A DNA stretch of 64,000 nucleotides from Candidatus Obscuribacterales bacterium (lineage in GTDB: Bacteria; Cyanobacteriota; Vampirovibrionia; Obscuribacterales; Obscuribacteraceae). Within the stretch, counting starts at the first letter, position 1. The number at the start of each line of letters is the position of its first letter. The stretch lies in contig JAHBVO010000003.1 in the NCBI GenBank assembly GCA_019637435.1, positions 434,001-498,000 of the forward strand. The letters run 5' to 3'. Of the stretch, positions 48,005 to 57,216 are shown one piece after another. A program made the translations under genes and the position numbers. Under the pieces are notes generated by a model. The model was not told where the DNA came from. It saw only the letters and a program-made list of their open reading frames with translations, and searched no databases.

Positions 48005-50827
48005 ATGCTCGGGGTGTCGTTTTCGACTATGCCGGGTTTCTATCTCCATTGTCGAGGCATCTCTTACGTGAGTGACGAACAACCGGAGGGAACGCTCCAA
48101 TCGTCTGATAATGACGATATCCTGAACACCGGCACGCATGCGCTTGCTGGTGAGTTGATTGCAAAACACTACGAGATTATCGGCGAGGCTGGATCAGGCA
48201 ATGTCTCGCGAGTGTATCGAGCCAGGCATCTATTGATCAATAAGATCGTGGCGATCAAACTTCTGCATCAGCATAATCTCGCCAAGGCGAACACGGTTAT
48301 GCGTTTCCAGCGAGAAGCCACTATTGTTGCGCTTCTCGATCATCCGAACATAGTGAAGTTCTACGAGTTCGGGGTGCACTCGACTGAACAACCGTATCTG
48401 ATTCTTGAATTTGTTGAAGGGAAAACACTTTCGCAGATCGTGGAAGAGGGCGGCCCAATGGAGCCGCATCGCGCCTGCAGTCTGTTTATTCAAATCTTGG
48501 ATGCGATAGAACACTTGCATCAAAACGACATTCTGCATCGTGACATCAAGCCCGACAACGTCATGCTTAACGAGAAGGATGTTGTGAAACTAGTTGATTT
48601 TGGTTTTGCCGGAAAACATCATCGAGACGAGCAAGAGCAGTCTCTGACAAAGGTAGGAGAGATCTTCGGCACGCCCAATTACATGAGCCCCGAGCAGCAA
48701 ATGGGCAAAGAGCTCGATGAGCGGAGCGACATTTACTCGCTCAGCGCGCTGCTGTTTTTTCTTCTTGCCGGACGACCGCCGTTTCAAGCTCAATCTACAT
48801 TGACTACGCTAATGCAGCATGCAAGCGAGGCACCGCCATCGGTGGCGTCGCGAGTTTCTGATTCTGAACTCGCAAAAAGGCTGGACGATGTAATTGCGCA
48901 TGGATTAGCCAAGGAGCCTGAGAATCGAATTCAAACAATAGGGCAGTTTCGGTCCGAAATCGAGAAGATATTGGGAGTAAATTCATCCGCAGTTAGAAAA
49001 ACATCTGCAATGTCTCCGATTTCGTCTTCGTCGAAAGACCAGGTAGAACGCGCACCTCGTTCAACTGCCAAAGTGATGAAGGTCACGGCCGGCGCGGCTG
49101 TTTTACTCTTGATCGTTGGCGGATTTATTGTGATGAGCAATGCCAAGAAAGCAGATCGAGAACGCGAGGAACGAGCAGCGAAGGCGAAGTCGGAAGCGAA
49201 TCGTCCGCAAACTCGTGAGGAGATGATCGCGCTCTGTAAGCATCTTGATATGAAAGGACAGACGCAGTTTAACACCGGACAGTACGCGCTGAGTGAGAAA
49301 ACGTTTCGTCATGCCCTTGAGTTGGGGCGACAAATTGATCCTGATGGACCGCAAGTTCAAAACGCTCTGGAAGAGTTGATCGATCTTTCGACGGCTCAAA
49401 ACAAGCCTCCGGAACCCGCTTGGGAAAAGGCTCTCAAACGTATAACGTCGGTCGCGCTGAAGCTGCAGCAGAAAGAGAGTGCTGAGCTCAAGCGAGATGC
49501 GGAGCGTTTAGCTGAAGGTAATAGTCCAGGTACCAAGGCGGATATGGCGGAGGTGAAGCGCGTGGTCAGTGGCTCGATCGAGTGCTCTCAGGAGTTGTAT
49601 TTGCTCGGTGATATCGATGGTGCCTTATCGTTGTTGAACAGTCTGGATGGCGTGGGGAAGAGGTTTCCTGAGATTTATAGATCTTGGGATGCAGTGGTTC
49701 GATATTTGAAGGTAGAGGAAGGTTCTTCTCGTTCTTCCGCGGATGTTGCTGCGGAGGCGCGTCCAGCGCTAGTGGCTCTGGAACGTGATATTGCCAATGC
49801 GAGAAAAATGCCTGACTACGATCGGGCGCAGTTGGCAGAGCATTATCGCGCCGCTTCTTCGATGGCGCTTCGGCTGAACGACTATCCCAAGGCAATTCGC
49901 TATCTGAAAGAGTCGACCGACGCGGTATTGAGCTGGTCCGGATCGACCAGTTCTCGCTATGCCAACGCCTTGATTGCCGAGGCTTTTCTCTACGATGATC
50001 TCGGACAGCGTGGCAAGGCTCAGCAGAAAGCGCTTGCCGCCTTGAAAGTCTACAAGGGACCGAAAGTTTCTGAGGCTTCGGATCCGAGCAATCTGAACCG
50101 GGTGGCGGACATCTACACTTTCCTTGGAGACTACAGCAATGCTGCAAGTACGCTCAGCGAGTCGCTCGCGTTGCAGCAGAAAGCGGAGATGAAAAACTAT
50201 GCTCGAATTGGTGACTGTTTAGTCCAGATTGCGCATGTTGGTGTTTTGCAGAAACACACTGAGGGACTGGCTCCGCTGCTGAAGCGCGCGATCGCTATTC
50301 GGAAACGCATTTGTCCGGAAATTGTAAATTACATCAGCGCTCCGTTACGAATGCTAGGAACAATCGCGCTTCTGGAAGGTAGAGCGCAAGAAGCAGAAGG
50401 TTTCTACAAGCACGCGTTGGAGTTAGATCTTTCGGACAAGAGGGATCCGAAACATGCTTCTGCAGCCGAGGATTACGCCGTGCTTGCTAAGCTGTACGCC
50501 AGTTATGGCACCAGGGGTGGTGACGAGAAAGCGGTGGCTGCTCTGAAATCTCAAATTGAAACTGTTTTGCGCACCTACGGAAATCGAGGCGGGGTCGTGA
50601 TTCCAGTGCAATTAGAGATTGCGCGCATATATGAAAAGCGCGGTGAGTACGATGCGGCTAACAAGATTTTGATTGAAGCCGAAAGGTTGGCGGAGAAGTC
50701 TGAAATTCCCATCGCGCCTAGGAGTCTGGCGCGTGTGTACATGCAGCACGCTAAGGTTTTAGAAGAGATGGGTCGCCCCGACGAAGCCGCAAAACTGCGA
50801 GAAAAGTCGAACCAGGGTCGCTACTAG
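48005..50827 (+). CDS. Membrane Ser/Thr protein kinase with TPR repeats
   Basis: A 940-residue Hanks-type kinase. Kinase domain (about 50-325): glycine loop GEAGSGNVSRVYRA, VAIKLL (Lys), catalytic HRDIKPDN (about 178), DFG as VDFGFAG, activation segment to GTPNYMSPEQ. A membrane segment lies at about 357-378 (AGAAVLLLIVGGFIVM). The extracytoplasmic part (about 390-940) is mostly TPR-like helices (for example QTRLNTGQYALSEKTFRHALEL-type repeats and ALNDYPKAIRYLKEST), suggesting it senses or recruits proteins outside. The start is uncertain: ATG 48005, ATG 48029 and a GTG at 48068 preceded by GAGG are in frame. PknB-type partners (PP2C at 36156) are elsewhere. Confidence 0.92.
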   Translation: MLGVSFSTMPGFYLHCRGISYVSDEQPEGTLQSSDNDDILNTGTHALAGELIAKHYEIIGEAGSGNVSRVYRARHLLINKIVAIKLLHQHNLAKANTVMRFQREATIVALLDHPNIVKFYEFGVHSTEQPYLILEFVEGKTLSQIVEEGGPMEPHRACSLFIQILDAIEHLHQNDILHRDIKPDNVMLNEKDVVKLVDFGFAGKHHRDEQEQSLTKVGEIFGTPNYMSPEQQMGKELDERSDIYSLSALLFFLLAGRPPFQAQSTLTTLMQHASEAPPSVASRVSDSELAKRLDDVIAHGLAKEPENRIQTIGQFRSEIEKILGVNSSAVRKTSAMSPISSSSKDQVERAPRSTAKVMKVTAGAAVLLLIVGGFIVMSNAKKADREREERAAKAKSEANRPQTREEMIALCKHLDMKGQTQFNTGQYALSEKTFRHALELGRQIDPDGPQVQNALEELIDLSTAQNKPPEPAWEKALKRITSVALKLQQKESAELKRDAERLAEGNSPGTKADMAEVKRVVSGSIECSQELYLLGDIDGALSLLNSLDGVGKRFPEIYRSWDAVVRYLKVEEGSSRSSADVAAEARPALVALERDIANARKMPDYDRAQLAEHYRAASSMALRLNDYPKAIRYLKESTDAVLSWSGSTSSRYANALIAEAFLYDDLGQRGKAQQKALAALKVYKGPKVSEASDPSNLNRVADIYTFLGDYSNAASTLSESLALQQKAEMKNYARIGDCLVQIAHVGVLQKHTEGLAPLLKRAIAIRKRICPEIVNYISAPLRMLGTIALLEGRAQEAEGFYKHALELDLSDKRDPKHASAAEDYAVLAKLYASYGTRGGDEKAVAALKSQIETVLRTYGNRGGVVIPVQLEIARIYEKRGEYDAANKILIEAERLAEKSEIPIAPRSLARVYMQHAKVLEEMGRPDEAAKLREKSNQGRY

Positions 50828-50842
50828 TGAGTCCGTAACAGT

Positions 50843-51148
50843 GGCTACTATATGTCTTCGTTAGGACTGGCGGGCGAAAGAGTTACTGAGTAAGGCTCCA
50901 GGGGATCAGTTCTTTTAGGGGTGGCTTGAAAAGAGGTTGTTTGGCTACGCCACGATGACGGAATTCGCAATTTCCGGCATTCTGCCGTAGCCAAAGCTTT
51001 ACTACTATATGGCTTCGTGAACGCCGACTGCTGAAAGAGGCAGTGGGTAAGGGTCCTGGGGATCGAATTCTTTGATGTGGCTTGAAAAGTGGTTGTTTGG
51101 CTACGCCACGATGACGGAATTCGCAATTTTCGGCATTCTGGCGTAGAC
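50843..51148 (-). repeat. Palindrome-plus-tail repeat modules, two tandem copies (inverted)
   Basis: Two units about 157 bases apart. Read on the minus strand each has a palindrome of about 50 bases (51099-51148 and 50943-50992; arms GGCTACG and CGTAGCC with GGAATTCGCAATTTCCGG in the middle), about 90-100 bases of spacer, and a tail CATATAGTAG (about 51003-51012 and 50845-50855). The spacers share GGCTTGAAAAG and other blocks, so this is a direct duplication. It lies between the convergent kinase and HtpX genes. Confidence 0.88.
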
Positions 51149-51219
51149 AACTTTCCCCAGCGGACCGGCCGTTCATCTGAACTGATGATCCGCACGGGGT
51201 GCCGGAACGCGAGGAGTTT

Positions 51220-51368
51220 GTCTATCCTGCGATGCCGGATTTCGCGAATTCCGTCATTGTGGCGTAGCCAAAACGCTTTTTCATCGATGACTCTCTTAAG
51301 TGCTGATCCTGGAGATGCTGACAGTATGGGGAGTCTGGGCAGATCGACAAAGCTAGGCCATATAGTAG
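51220..51368 (+). repeat. Palindrome-plus-tail repeat module (plus orientation)
   Basis: A copy pointing the other way: core TCTATCCTGCGATGCCGG...GTGGCGTAGCC (51221-51269) with GGATTTCGCGAATTCC in the centre, and a tail GCCATATAGTAGG at 51357-51368. Together with the two minus-strand copies it forms a head-to-head group. Confidence 0.8.
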
Positions 51369-51381
51369 GCATGTCCTGGCG

Positions 51382-51424
51382 AAAAAGAGGCACCCAGGCT
51401 TGTTTTGCAACAGGCCTGGGTGCC
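51382..51424 (-). terminator. Strong rho-independent terminator of htpX
   Basis: On the minus strand GGCACCCAGGC and GCCTGGGTGCC pair around TGTTGCAAAACA, and TCTTTTTC follows. It is 7 bases beyond the htpX stop at 51431. Confidence 0.92.
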
Positions 51425-51430
51425 GGAAGG

Positions 51431-52489
51431 CTACATGATGCGGGGGCAGCTGCCACCGGACATCTCGTCGAGCATCTTGAGGCGCTCGGGGATCGGCGGG
51501 TGGTTTTCGCCCAGACCCTTCCACCAACGGCGGATGGAGGCGAAGACACCGCCCTTGTTCTTCTTCGGGTCGCCGGTGAACTCGTTGTCGAAATCCGACA
51601 CGAGAAGCAGCGGGCTCAGACCGGAGATGAGGAAACGCGTCTTCATGTCGGGTCCGCTATGGAAGGTCATCCAGAGGACGATCTTCTGGAGCGAGGTCGA
51701 CAGCGCGCAGGGATTGTTGGTCCACAGCGCGGCGAGCGCGTCAGCGTGGCTTTCGCGGCAGCGGCTCACGAACAGCGTGACGAACTTCGCGAAGATGCTG
51801 ACGATGTAGAAGAGAATCGCCATGACGATGAAGCCGGCGATGCCGCCAGTCGTCGCGAAGAAGCCCTTCTTCTGCTTGTTGACCTTGTTCTCCAGCTTGT
51901 CGAGCAGCGTCGCCGACTTGCGGGAACTGAACACGCCGTGAAACAGCCAGGGCAGACCCTGCGCCACGATCAGGCTGAACGCCGAGCCGAGCACCGCGGT
52001 GAACGAAGTGATCGCGACGTCGTGAGCCTTCACGTGCGCGAGTTCGTGAGCCAGAATGGCTTCGAGCTCGTCATCGTTGAGACCGACTTCGAACAGTCCT
52101 TCGGTTGCGGCGATGAAGGCGTTCCGCGGGTTGCGGCCGGTGGCGAAGGCGTTGGGCACGGGCAGCGGCGAAACATAAACCGGCGGCTTCACGGGAAGAC
52201 CGGTCACGGGGTAGAGCTTGTCGACGAGCCGCACCAGACGCGCGTGGTCCGGGTCGTTGAGATTCGGCGCCTGGCATCGCATTAGCTTCTTCACGAGAGT
52301 GCCTGAGTGATACCAGCCGAGCAGCGGAAAGAGAACCCAGAGGCCCAGGATGATCATGCCGAACGACCAGTGGAACCCGAGGTACCACAGACCACCGACC
52401 GAGAGGGCAGCCAGGAACAGAACACCGAGCGCCGTCTGAATCCAGGTCATGGAGATTCGACGCTTGATGGCGGAGTGATTGTGTGCCAT
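51431..52489 (-). CDS. htpX: M48 zinc metalloprotease (HtpX-like)
   Basis: A 352-residue membrane protease that degrades damaged membrane proteins. Zinc ligands: HELAH (148-152) and the third ligand Glu in RCRESHADALAA. Membrane segments are at about 16-36, 41-60, 160-180 and 205-230. ATG 52489 follows AAAGGGA. An extra basic, Lys-rich stretch (LENKVNKQKKGFF) is between the third and fourth membrane segments. The tail ending CPRIM is normal. Compared with E. coli HtpX (about 293) the protein is longer because of a C-terminal extension with a conserved-looking PPIPERLKML. Confidence 0.88.
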   Translation of the reverse strand: MAHNHSAIKRRISMTWIQTALGVLFLAALSVGGLWYLGFHWSFGMIILGLWVLFPLLGWYHSGTLVKKLMRCQAPNLNDPDHARLVRLVDKLYPVTGLPVKPPVYVSPLPVPNAFATGRNPRNAFIAATEGLFEVGLNDDELEAILAHELAHVKAHDVAITSFTAVLGSAFSLIVAQGLPWLFHGVFSSRKSATLLDKLENKVNKQKKGFFATTGGIAGFIVMAILFYIVSIFAKFVTLFVSRCRESHADALAALWTNNPCALSTSLQKIVLWMTFHSGPDMKTRFLISGLSPLLLVSDFDNEFTGDPKKNKGGVFASIRRWWKGLGENHPPIPERLKMLDEMSGGSCPRIM

Positions 52490-53100
52490 CCGAAAGTCCC
52501 TTTATGTGAGAGTTGTTGTTTCAGGTGCAAGAAAACAGCCACCGCGCCGATTTTGGAGAGCAGCGTGACGACTGGGTTTTAGCGATCCTGTATGACTTCA
52601 CCCACGAATGAGTGGGCTAACAGAGAGTAAAGTAGCGTGGGGGGAACGCTTTAGAAGGCTTGCAGTGAAACCAAAAGAAACTGAAATAAGAACTTTGGAA
52701 GTCTACTTAACTCGCTATTCTCGGCTCAAGAAGAAATGATTAGAGAGTCTATAGCTAATGATCAAAGTTACTAATTAGCGCTTCTTGACATTTTGGAACA
52801 TAGTTTGCGCGGCTCGCGATATGGAGCAGGTTGACCGCGGATGCTTCCAAGGCTGGCTGCGGGAACCTCTTGTCAAGCGGGTTCCCCTTGGAAGTTTCTG
52901 TTTCAAAACAACCAGACCTTAATCGACCGCTGATACTAAATATAGTGCCAAAGATTTGTCGAGGTTCGTTGAGTCCTATGCGAAACCCTAGAATCGAGTG
53001 GGATCTAGATGAGGAGAATCCAGTCGCGACCATGGCGTTTATCGAGCTGTGCCAGCCTTGTGTTCACGCCCTTAAAGCATGGTACGGTTAGGTAACAACA
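52490..53100. other. About 600 bases without a supported gene
   Basis: Region between htpX (minus) and the 53101 gene (plus). An open frame at 52831-53091 lacks a ribosome site and family features. Promoters of both flanking genes should be here; the AT-rich 52,660-52,800 part is the likeliest place. Confidence 0.4.
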
Positions 53101-54141
53101 GTGGCGACCAGACACATGTCCTTTGAAAAAAACTATCGAACATATCTGGATGAGCTAGACCGGCTTTACAGACGGGCTATGGAGGTTCCCTTAAAGGGGA
53201 TGACCCATGAGCAGGTTGCTGAAATCAAGCAACACCAGTTTTTTACCAAGACACAAAAGGACAGATTGAAGCACACTGCACCGGAGTTAATTCGTACTTA
53301 CAACAATGCAAAGGCCGCTTTGCTAATCACTATGGGAAATGATGCGAAAGCGACCGTCCTCGAACAGCAGATAGCCTCCCTAGAAAAGGACCTTGAGTCG
53401 CTGAAGGCTAATTTGCAAAAGGTTTCGGACGAGCTAGAATCCGCACTCTTGGCTGTTGGAGCAAACAAACCAGTTTCTGAGCGCGAAATAGTGAACCCGA
53501 TAGATACATTGCTATCAATCGATGAGAAGGTCGATGCGCTGCAAAGGCTCTCTAAGGAAAATGAGCCTGTTGTAGAGGCATTTATGGTGTCTATCGACGC
53601 TGAGCTTGGTACTCAGTCGAATGCGAATTTTAAAAAACCGGAGAGAATAAAGGAAAAAGCACAACGTCCCGAAATAGTACGAAAAAAGCCATGGTTCGAC
53701 GTCGAGCACATTCGAGATGGCTACAGATTCAAGACGGTCCTGATGGACTTGTCCGTTCTGCCAAAAATTGCACAGGCTATCAAGGCAAGTGGGTTCGAAG
53801 TCGTCAAATTAGACACTGCGAAATTGCTGAAACCCGGAATGTGGGGCTGGCGAATTGTTGCTTTCGATCTGCGAATGCCGAATGGGCAATTGGTTGAATA
53901 TTACCTTCCAGTTGCAGAACTAGAACGCGTAAAAGACTCCTGCCATGATCTCTTTGCAAAATGGCGAAATGAAGACTTGGAGAATTTAAACCCAGCTGAC
54001 AGATCGGAGTTTATGCTTGATCTCGAAACCAGCGATGATAAATACCAAGAGGCATGGAATACATACCTCGAACGTACAGGGCAAACCGAGGATCAGCTGG
54101 AAAAGTTGCTTGAAGAGGTTTACGACGCAATCTATGAGTGA
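53101..54141 (+). CDS. Hypothetical protein with coiled coil and possible RelA/SpoT-like C-terminal part
   Basis: A 346-residue protein. It is more AT-rich than most neighbours by eye. An N-terminal helical region is followed by a strong coiled coil (QQIASLEKDLESLKANLQKVSDELESALL, about 88-120). The C-terminal part (about 200-320) reads FDVEHIRDGYRFKTVLMDL...GWRIVAFDLRMPNGQLVEYYLPVAELERVKDSCHDLFAKWR, reminiscent of RelA/SpoT-type nucleotidyltransferase domains in toxins, but key catalytic residues cannot be assigned with confidence. The GTG start at 53101 follows AGGT by eight bases; ATG 53116 is an alternative. It ends 4 bases before a small convergent gene. Confidence 0.75.
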   Translation: MATRHMSFEKNYRTYLDELDRLYRRAMEVPLKGMTHEQVAEIKQHQFFTKTQKDRLKHTAPELIRTYNNAKAALLITMGNDAKATVLEQQIASLEKDLESLKANLQKVSDELESALLAVGANKPVSEREIVNPIDTLLSIDEKVDALQRLSKENEPVVEAFMVSIDAELGTQSNANFKKPERIKEKAQRPEIVRKKPWFDVEHIRDGYRFKTVLMDLSVLPKIAQAIKASGFEVVKLDTAKLLKPGMWGWRIVAFDLRMPNGQLVEYYLPVAELERVKDSCHDLFAKWRNEDLENLNPADRSEFMLDLETSDDKYQEAWNTYLERTGQTEDQLEKLLEEVYDAIYE

Positions 54142-54145
54142 ATGC

Positions 54146-54373
54146 TCAGGCTGAAACAGCAGTGCCGTTTTTGTTCAGAGCAGCGCAAGCCTCACTGTAC
54201 AAAGACTCCGCTTCCGCTTGATCTCTAACTTTTGTGAAATCAGTGTTTAACTCTGAAGCGGAGAACAAGATTGTTTCTGTCCATGTTCCATCAACGCGCG
54301 ACGCCACAAAACCTGAAGTTCTGTCGAGAACTAACACCCTTCCGTCTTTTGATTTGCCGACTCTGTAACTCAT
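54146..54373 (-). CDS. Small hypothetical protein, convergent to the 53101 gene
   Basis: A 75-residue protein starting MSYRVGKSKDGRVLVLDR. It is unrecognised; the sequence is mixed alpha/beta with a tail of small residues (CAALNKNGTAVSA). The start ATG at 54373 is preceded by CGGGAACAC, a weak ribosome site; a longer frame to 54415 has none. Being convergent and 4 bases apart from the 53101 stop, it might be a partner gene of it, but no shared promoter exists. Confidence 0.5.
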   Translation of the reverse strand: MSYRVGKSKDGRVLVLDRTSGFVASRVDGTWTETILFSASELNTDFTKVRDQAEAESLYSEACAALNKNGTAVSA

Positions 54374-54421
54374 AGTGTTCCCGAAAGTGTCTGTCCATCT
54401 TTTATTGTGCCCCAAAAAAGC

Positions 54422-54440
54422 ACAGAAGTATAGTAGCTCA
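54422..54440 (+). promoter_or_regulatory. Solitary TATAGTAG motif
   Basis: CAGAAGTATAGTAGCTC matches the tail of the palindrome modules but has no palindrome beside it. It lies between two minus-strand genes, so a role as their promoter would require the opposite orientation. Confidence 0.25.
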
Positions 54441-54541
54441 TTAAAACGTGACCGTTGCAGATGGAGTTTAGACTCACTTTGTACTTTGTCGATCTTAGCT
54501 GCCCACTCGCGGTCGAGCCAGTCTCAATCTGTCCTACCACA

Positions 54542-55141
54542 TCACTTCTTGTTCGCGTCAGAACCGCAACACGACTCGCTTTTCGTTCTTCCTTGCTTAA
54601 GCTTCGGCTCGGCACCGGCCTCTGAATTTTGCTCGCCTGTCGTTTTAGAAGCCGCCTTCTTGCCGTTATCCCAAAGCCGTTCGCGCTTGTATTTTTGCAA
54701 GGTCGGGCTTTCCGTTTCAAACGGATACTCCTTCGCGTACCGTTTATCAATGAACTTTTGAATGTCGGAAATGCTCTTGCCCTTGCGATGAAACTTGAGC
54801 GCGAGAATCGCCTCTTCCTGGCAAATGTGACAATCGACGCCGTGGTCGCTCGTGAAGCAGTCGAGCAAACTTCCGTGGCAGTCCGTCATGTCGCACCCGC
54901 AATAACAAAAAAGTTTCTCGCAAACTTCCGGAACTTCCTTTGCGGCAAGATATCCGGCTTTGACTTGACCGACGTAATTGCTGGCGTCGAGAACTTCCTT
55001 CCTTGCAGTTTTCTCGCCGGCAGATGACGCGGCAGCGTTCGCGAAGGCAGGCGGTGTAAACAAAAGCAACGCCGCGGATAGCGCAAGGGCGCCTGACGGT
55101 TTCAAACTGAAACGAGATTTTGGTTGTGTCGGAATCGCCAT
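54542..55141 (-). CDS. Exported CYCXC-type Cys-rich protein
   Basis: A 199-residue protein with a signal peptide (about 14-35, GALALSAALLLFTPPAFANA). A Cys-rich core matches the 'PCYCXC' family: FCYCGCDMTDCHGSLLDCFTSDHGVDCHICQEEAILAL (about 80-117), with eight cysteines plus His residues, likely metal or disulfide sites. Then a helical part (SISDIQKFIDKRYAKEYPF) and a disordered tail ending CCGSDANKK, with two more cysteines. The family is known by its motif and is of unknown function. ATG 55141 has no strong ribosome site. It is divergent from mnmG with 150 bases between. Confidence 0.82.
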   Translation of the reverse strand: MAIPTQPKSRFSLKPSGALALSAALLLFTPPAFANAAASSAGEKTARKEVLDASNYVGQVKAGYLAAKEVPEVCEKLFCYCGCDMTDCHGSLLDCFTSDHGVDCHICQEEAILALKFHRKGKSISDIQKFIDKRYAKEYPFETESPTLQKYKRERLWDNGKKAASKTTGEQNSEAGAEPKLKQGRTKSESCCGSDANKK

Positions 55142-55291
55142 GCATCTAGTTGTAGCAGGTTTTCGTGCGGACGAAAACGTTTGTGCGCCGGAGCTTATGA
55201 GCGCGGAGTAATTTTAAGATCGTAAAGGTTTACAAGCGGCTCTAAGATCTATTTGATATGATCACTCTTCCTGATGAACTGATCAGCCTTT

Positions 55292-57214
55292 ATGGGTGTC
55301 GACATGGATTTTGATGTAATTGTTGTTGGCGGCGGACATGCCGGAGCCGAGGCGGCGAACGCATCTTCGAAGATGGGTCTCAAGACTCTTTTGCTCGCGG
55401 TCAACCTCGACACAGTGGGCGCGATGCCTTGCAATCCGGCTGTTGGTGGACCCGGCAAATCACATCTGGCTAAAGAGGTCGATGCGCTTGGTGGCGTAAT
55501 TGGTATCGCCGCTGATGCTACATACTTGCAGTTGCGAACGCTCAACTCAAGCCGCGGACCAGCTGTACAAGCCCTGCGCGCCCAGTCCGACAAACGCGAA
55601 TATAGCAACTGGATCAAAAACTATTTGGAAACCTTGCCGAACCTGACGCTCAAACAGGGCATGGTTAACCGCTTTATCGTAGAAGGGCGCCGTATCTGTG
55701 GCGTGGAATTGGCTTTCGGCGAGCGCATCAAAGCCAAAGCAGTTGTTCTATGCGCCGGAACATTCCTCGAAGGAACGATTTGGATTGGGAAACAAACCCA
55801 ACCCGCCGGCCGCGCCGGTGAGTTTCCCGCTGTTGGTCTGTCTGAAAACCTTCGTTCGATGGGCTTCACGACCGGTCGATTGAAGACCGGAACGCCGCCA
55901 CGCATCGATGGGCGCACAATTGATTACACCAATCTGCCTGTTGTTCCAGGCGATGAAAACCCTGATTTCTTCTCATTCCTCGACAAGCGTCCGGTTTTGG
56001 AACAAGTCCCCTGCCACCAGACCAGAACCACCGAGAAGACGCACGATATCATCCGCGCAAACCTGCATGAGTCGCCGATGTACTCGGGAATGATTCATGG
56101 AATCGGACCGCGCTATTGCCCTTCCATCGAAGATAAGATTGTTCGTTTCGCTGATAAAGACAGCCATTCGTTCTTCCTGGAGCCGGAAGGTCGTTCGACT
56201 TACGAGATTTATTTGCAAGGCTGCTCGACAAGTTTGCCGGTCGCGGTTCAACAACAGATCGTCAATTCGTTGCCCGGTCTGGAGAACGCTTCAATGGTTC
56301 GCGCCGCATACGCGGTTGAGTATGATTACTTGCCGGCAGTGCAGTTTACTCACGCCTTGATGGCTAAAGATCTTGATGGTTTCTTTGCTGCCGGGCAGAT
56401 TTTGGGAACGTCCGGTTACGAAGAAGCAGCAGCGCAAGGTATCGTAGCTGGTATCAACGCAGCCCGCTATTGTCTCGACAAAGAGCCGATGATCCTCGCG
56501 CGTTCCTCCAGTTACACCGGCACTCTCGTAGACGATCTGGTTACGAAGGAGATTGGCGAACCCTATCGAATGATGACGTCGCGCTCTGAATACAGACTGT
56601 TGTTGCGCCAGGATAACGCTGATTCCAGGCTGACTCCGATAGGTCGAGAGATCGGTCTGGTCGACGAATATCGCTGGAGAATTTTCTGCGAAAAACAGGA
56701 TGCGATTCGTGCGGAGAAAGAGCGTTTGTCCTCGACCCGTGTTAAGCCTGATGAAAACTGGATTGCCGCGTTATCCGAAATAGGCGAGGAGATGAAACAG
56801 TCGCTGACGCTGGAAGAACTTTTGCGTCGTCCGCGCGTTCCCTACTCTTTGATCGAGAGCCTCAGTCCGTCTGAGGAAGGGCGCGAATTCCCGCACGCCA
56901 TGCCGGTTGAAACCGACATCAAATATGCCGGTTATATTGAACGTCAGCGCCATCAAGTCGAGCAGGCTGAAAAATATGACAGTGTAAAACTGCCTGCCGA
57001 CCTCGATTACACAACGTTGGTGCATTTGTCTAAAGAGACACGCGAGAAGTTGAATCGCATTCGTCCGGAGACGCTCGGACAAGCCGCTCGTATAGGCGGT
57101 GTTCGTCCGGCTGATGTTTCGGTGCTCATGATCTTTTTGGAAACCGAACGACGCAATCGCACTCACGCCGAGCGCGGCAAGAATAAAACCGATCTAGCTG
57201 CCGCAGGAAGTTAG
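55292..57214 (+). CDS. mnmG: tRNA uridine-5-carboxymethylaminomethyl modification enzyme MnmG (GidA)
   Basis: A 640-residue FAD enzyme that with MnmE modifies the wobble uridine of certain tRNAs. The FAD motif [10 protein letters not shown] (about 13-22) leads, followed by the MnmG signatures [14 protein letters not shown]-like [38 protein letters not shown] and [14 protein letters not shown], and the C-terminal helical part ([47 protein letters not shown]). Length and order are complete. The start at ATG 55292 (MGVDMDF) has an alternative ATG at 55304. MnmE is not in the window. The next gene starts just two bases after its stop. Confidence 0.97.
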   Translation: MGVDMDFDVIVVGGGHAGAEAANASSKMGLKTLLLAVNLDTVGAMPCNPAVGGPGKSHLAKEVDALGGVIGIAADATYLQLRTLNSSRGPAVQALRAQSDKREYSNWIKNYLETLPNLTLKQGMVNRFIVEGRRICGVELAFGERIKAKAVVLCAGTFLEGTIWIGKQTQPAGRAGEFPAVGLSENLRSMGFTTGRLKTGTPPRIDGRTIDYTNLPVVPGDENPDFFSFLDKRPVLEQVPCHQTRTTEKTHDIIRANLHESPMYSGMIHGIGPRYCPSIEDKIVRFADKDSHSFFLEPEGRSTYEIYLQGCSTSLPVAVQQQIVNSLPGLENASMVRAAYAVEYDYLPAVQFTHALMAKDLDGFFAAGQILGTSGYEEAAAQGIVAGINAARYCLDKEPMILARSSSYTGTLVDDLVTKEIGEPYRMMTSRSEYRLLLRQDNADSRLTPIGREIGLVDEYRWRIFCEKQDAIRAEKERLSSTRVKPDENWIAALSEIGEEMKQSLTLEELLRRPRVPYSLIESLSPSEEGREFPHAMPVETDIKYAGYIERQRHQVEQAEKYDSVKLPADLDYTTLVHLSKETREKLNRIRPETLGQAARIGGVRPADVSVLMIFLETERRNRTHAERGKNKTDLAAAGS

Positions 57215-57216
57215 AC

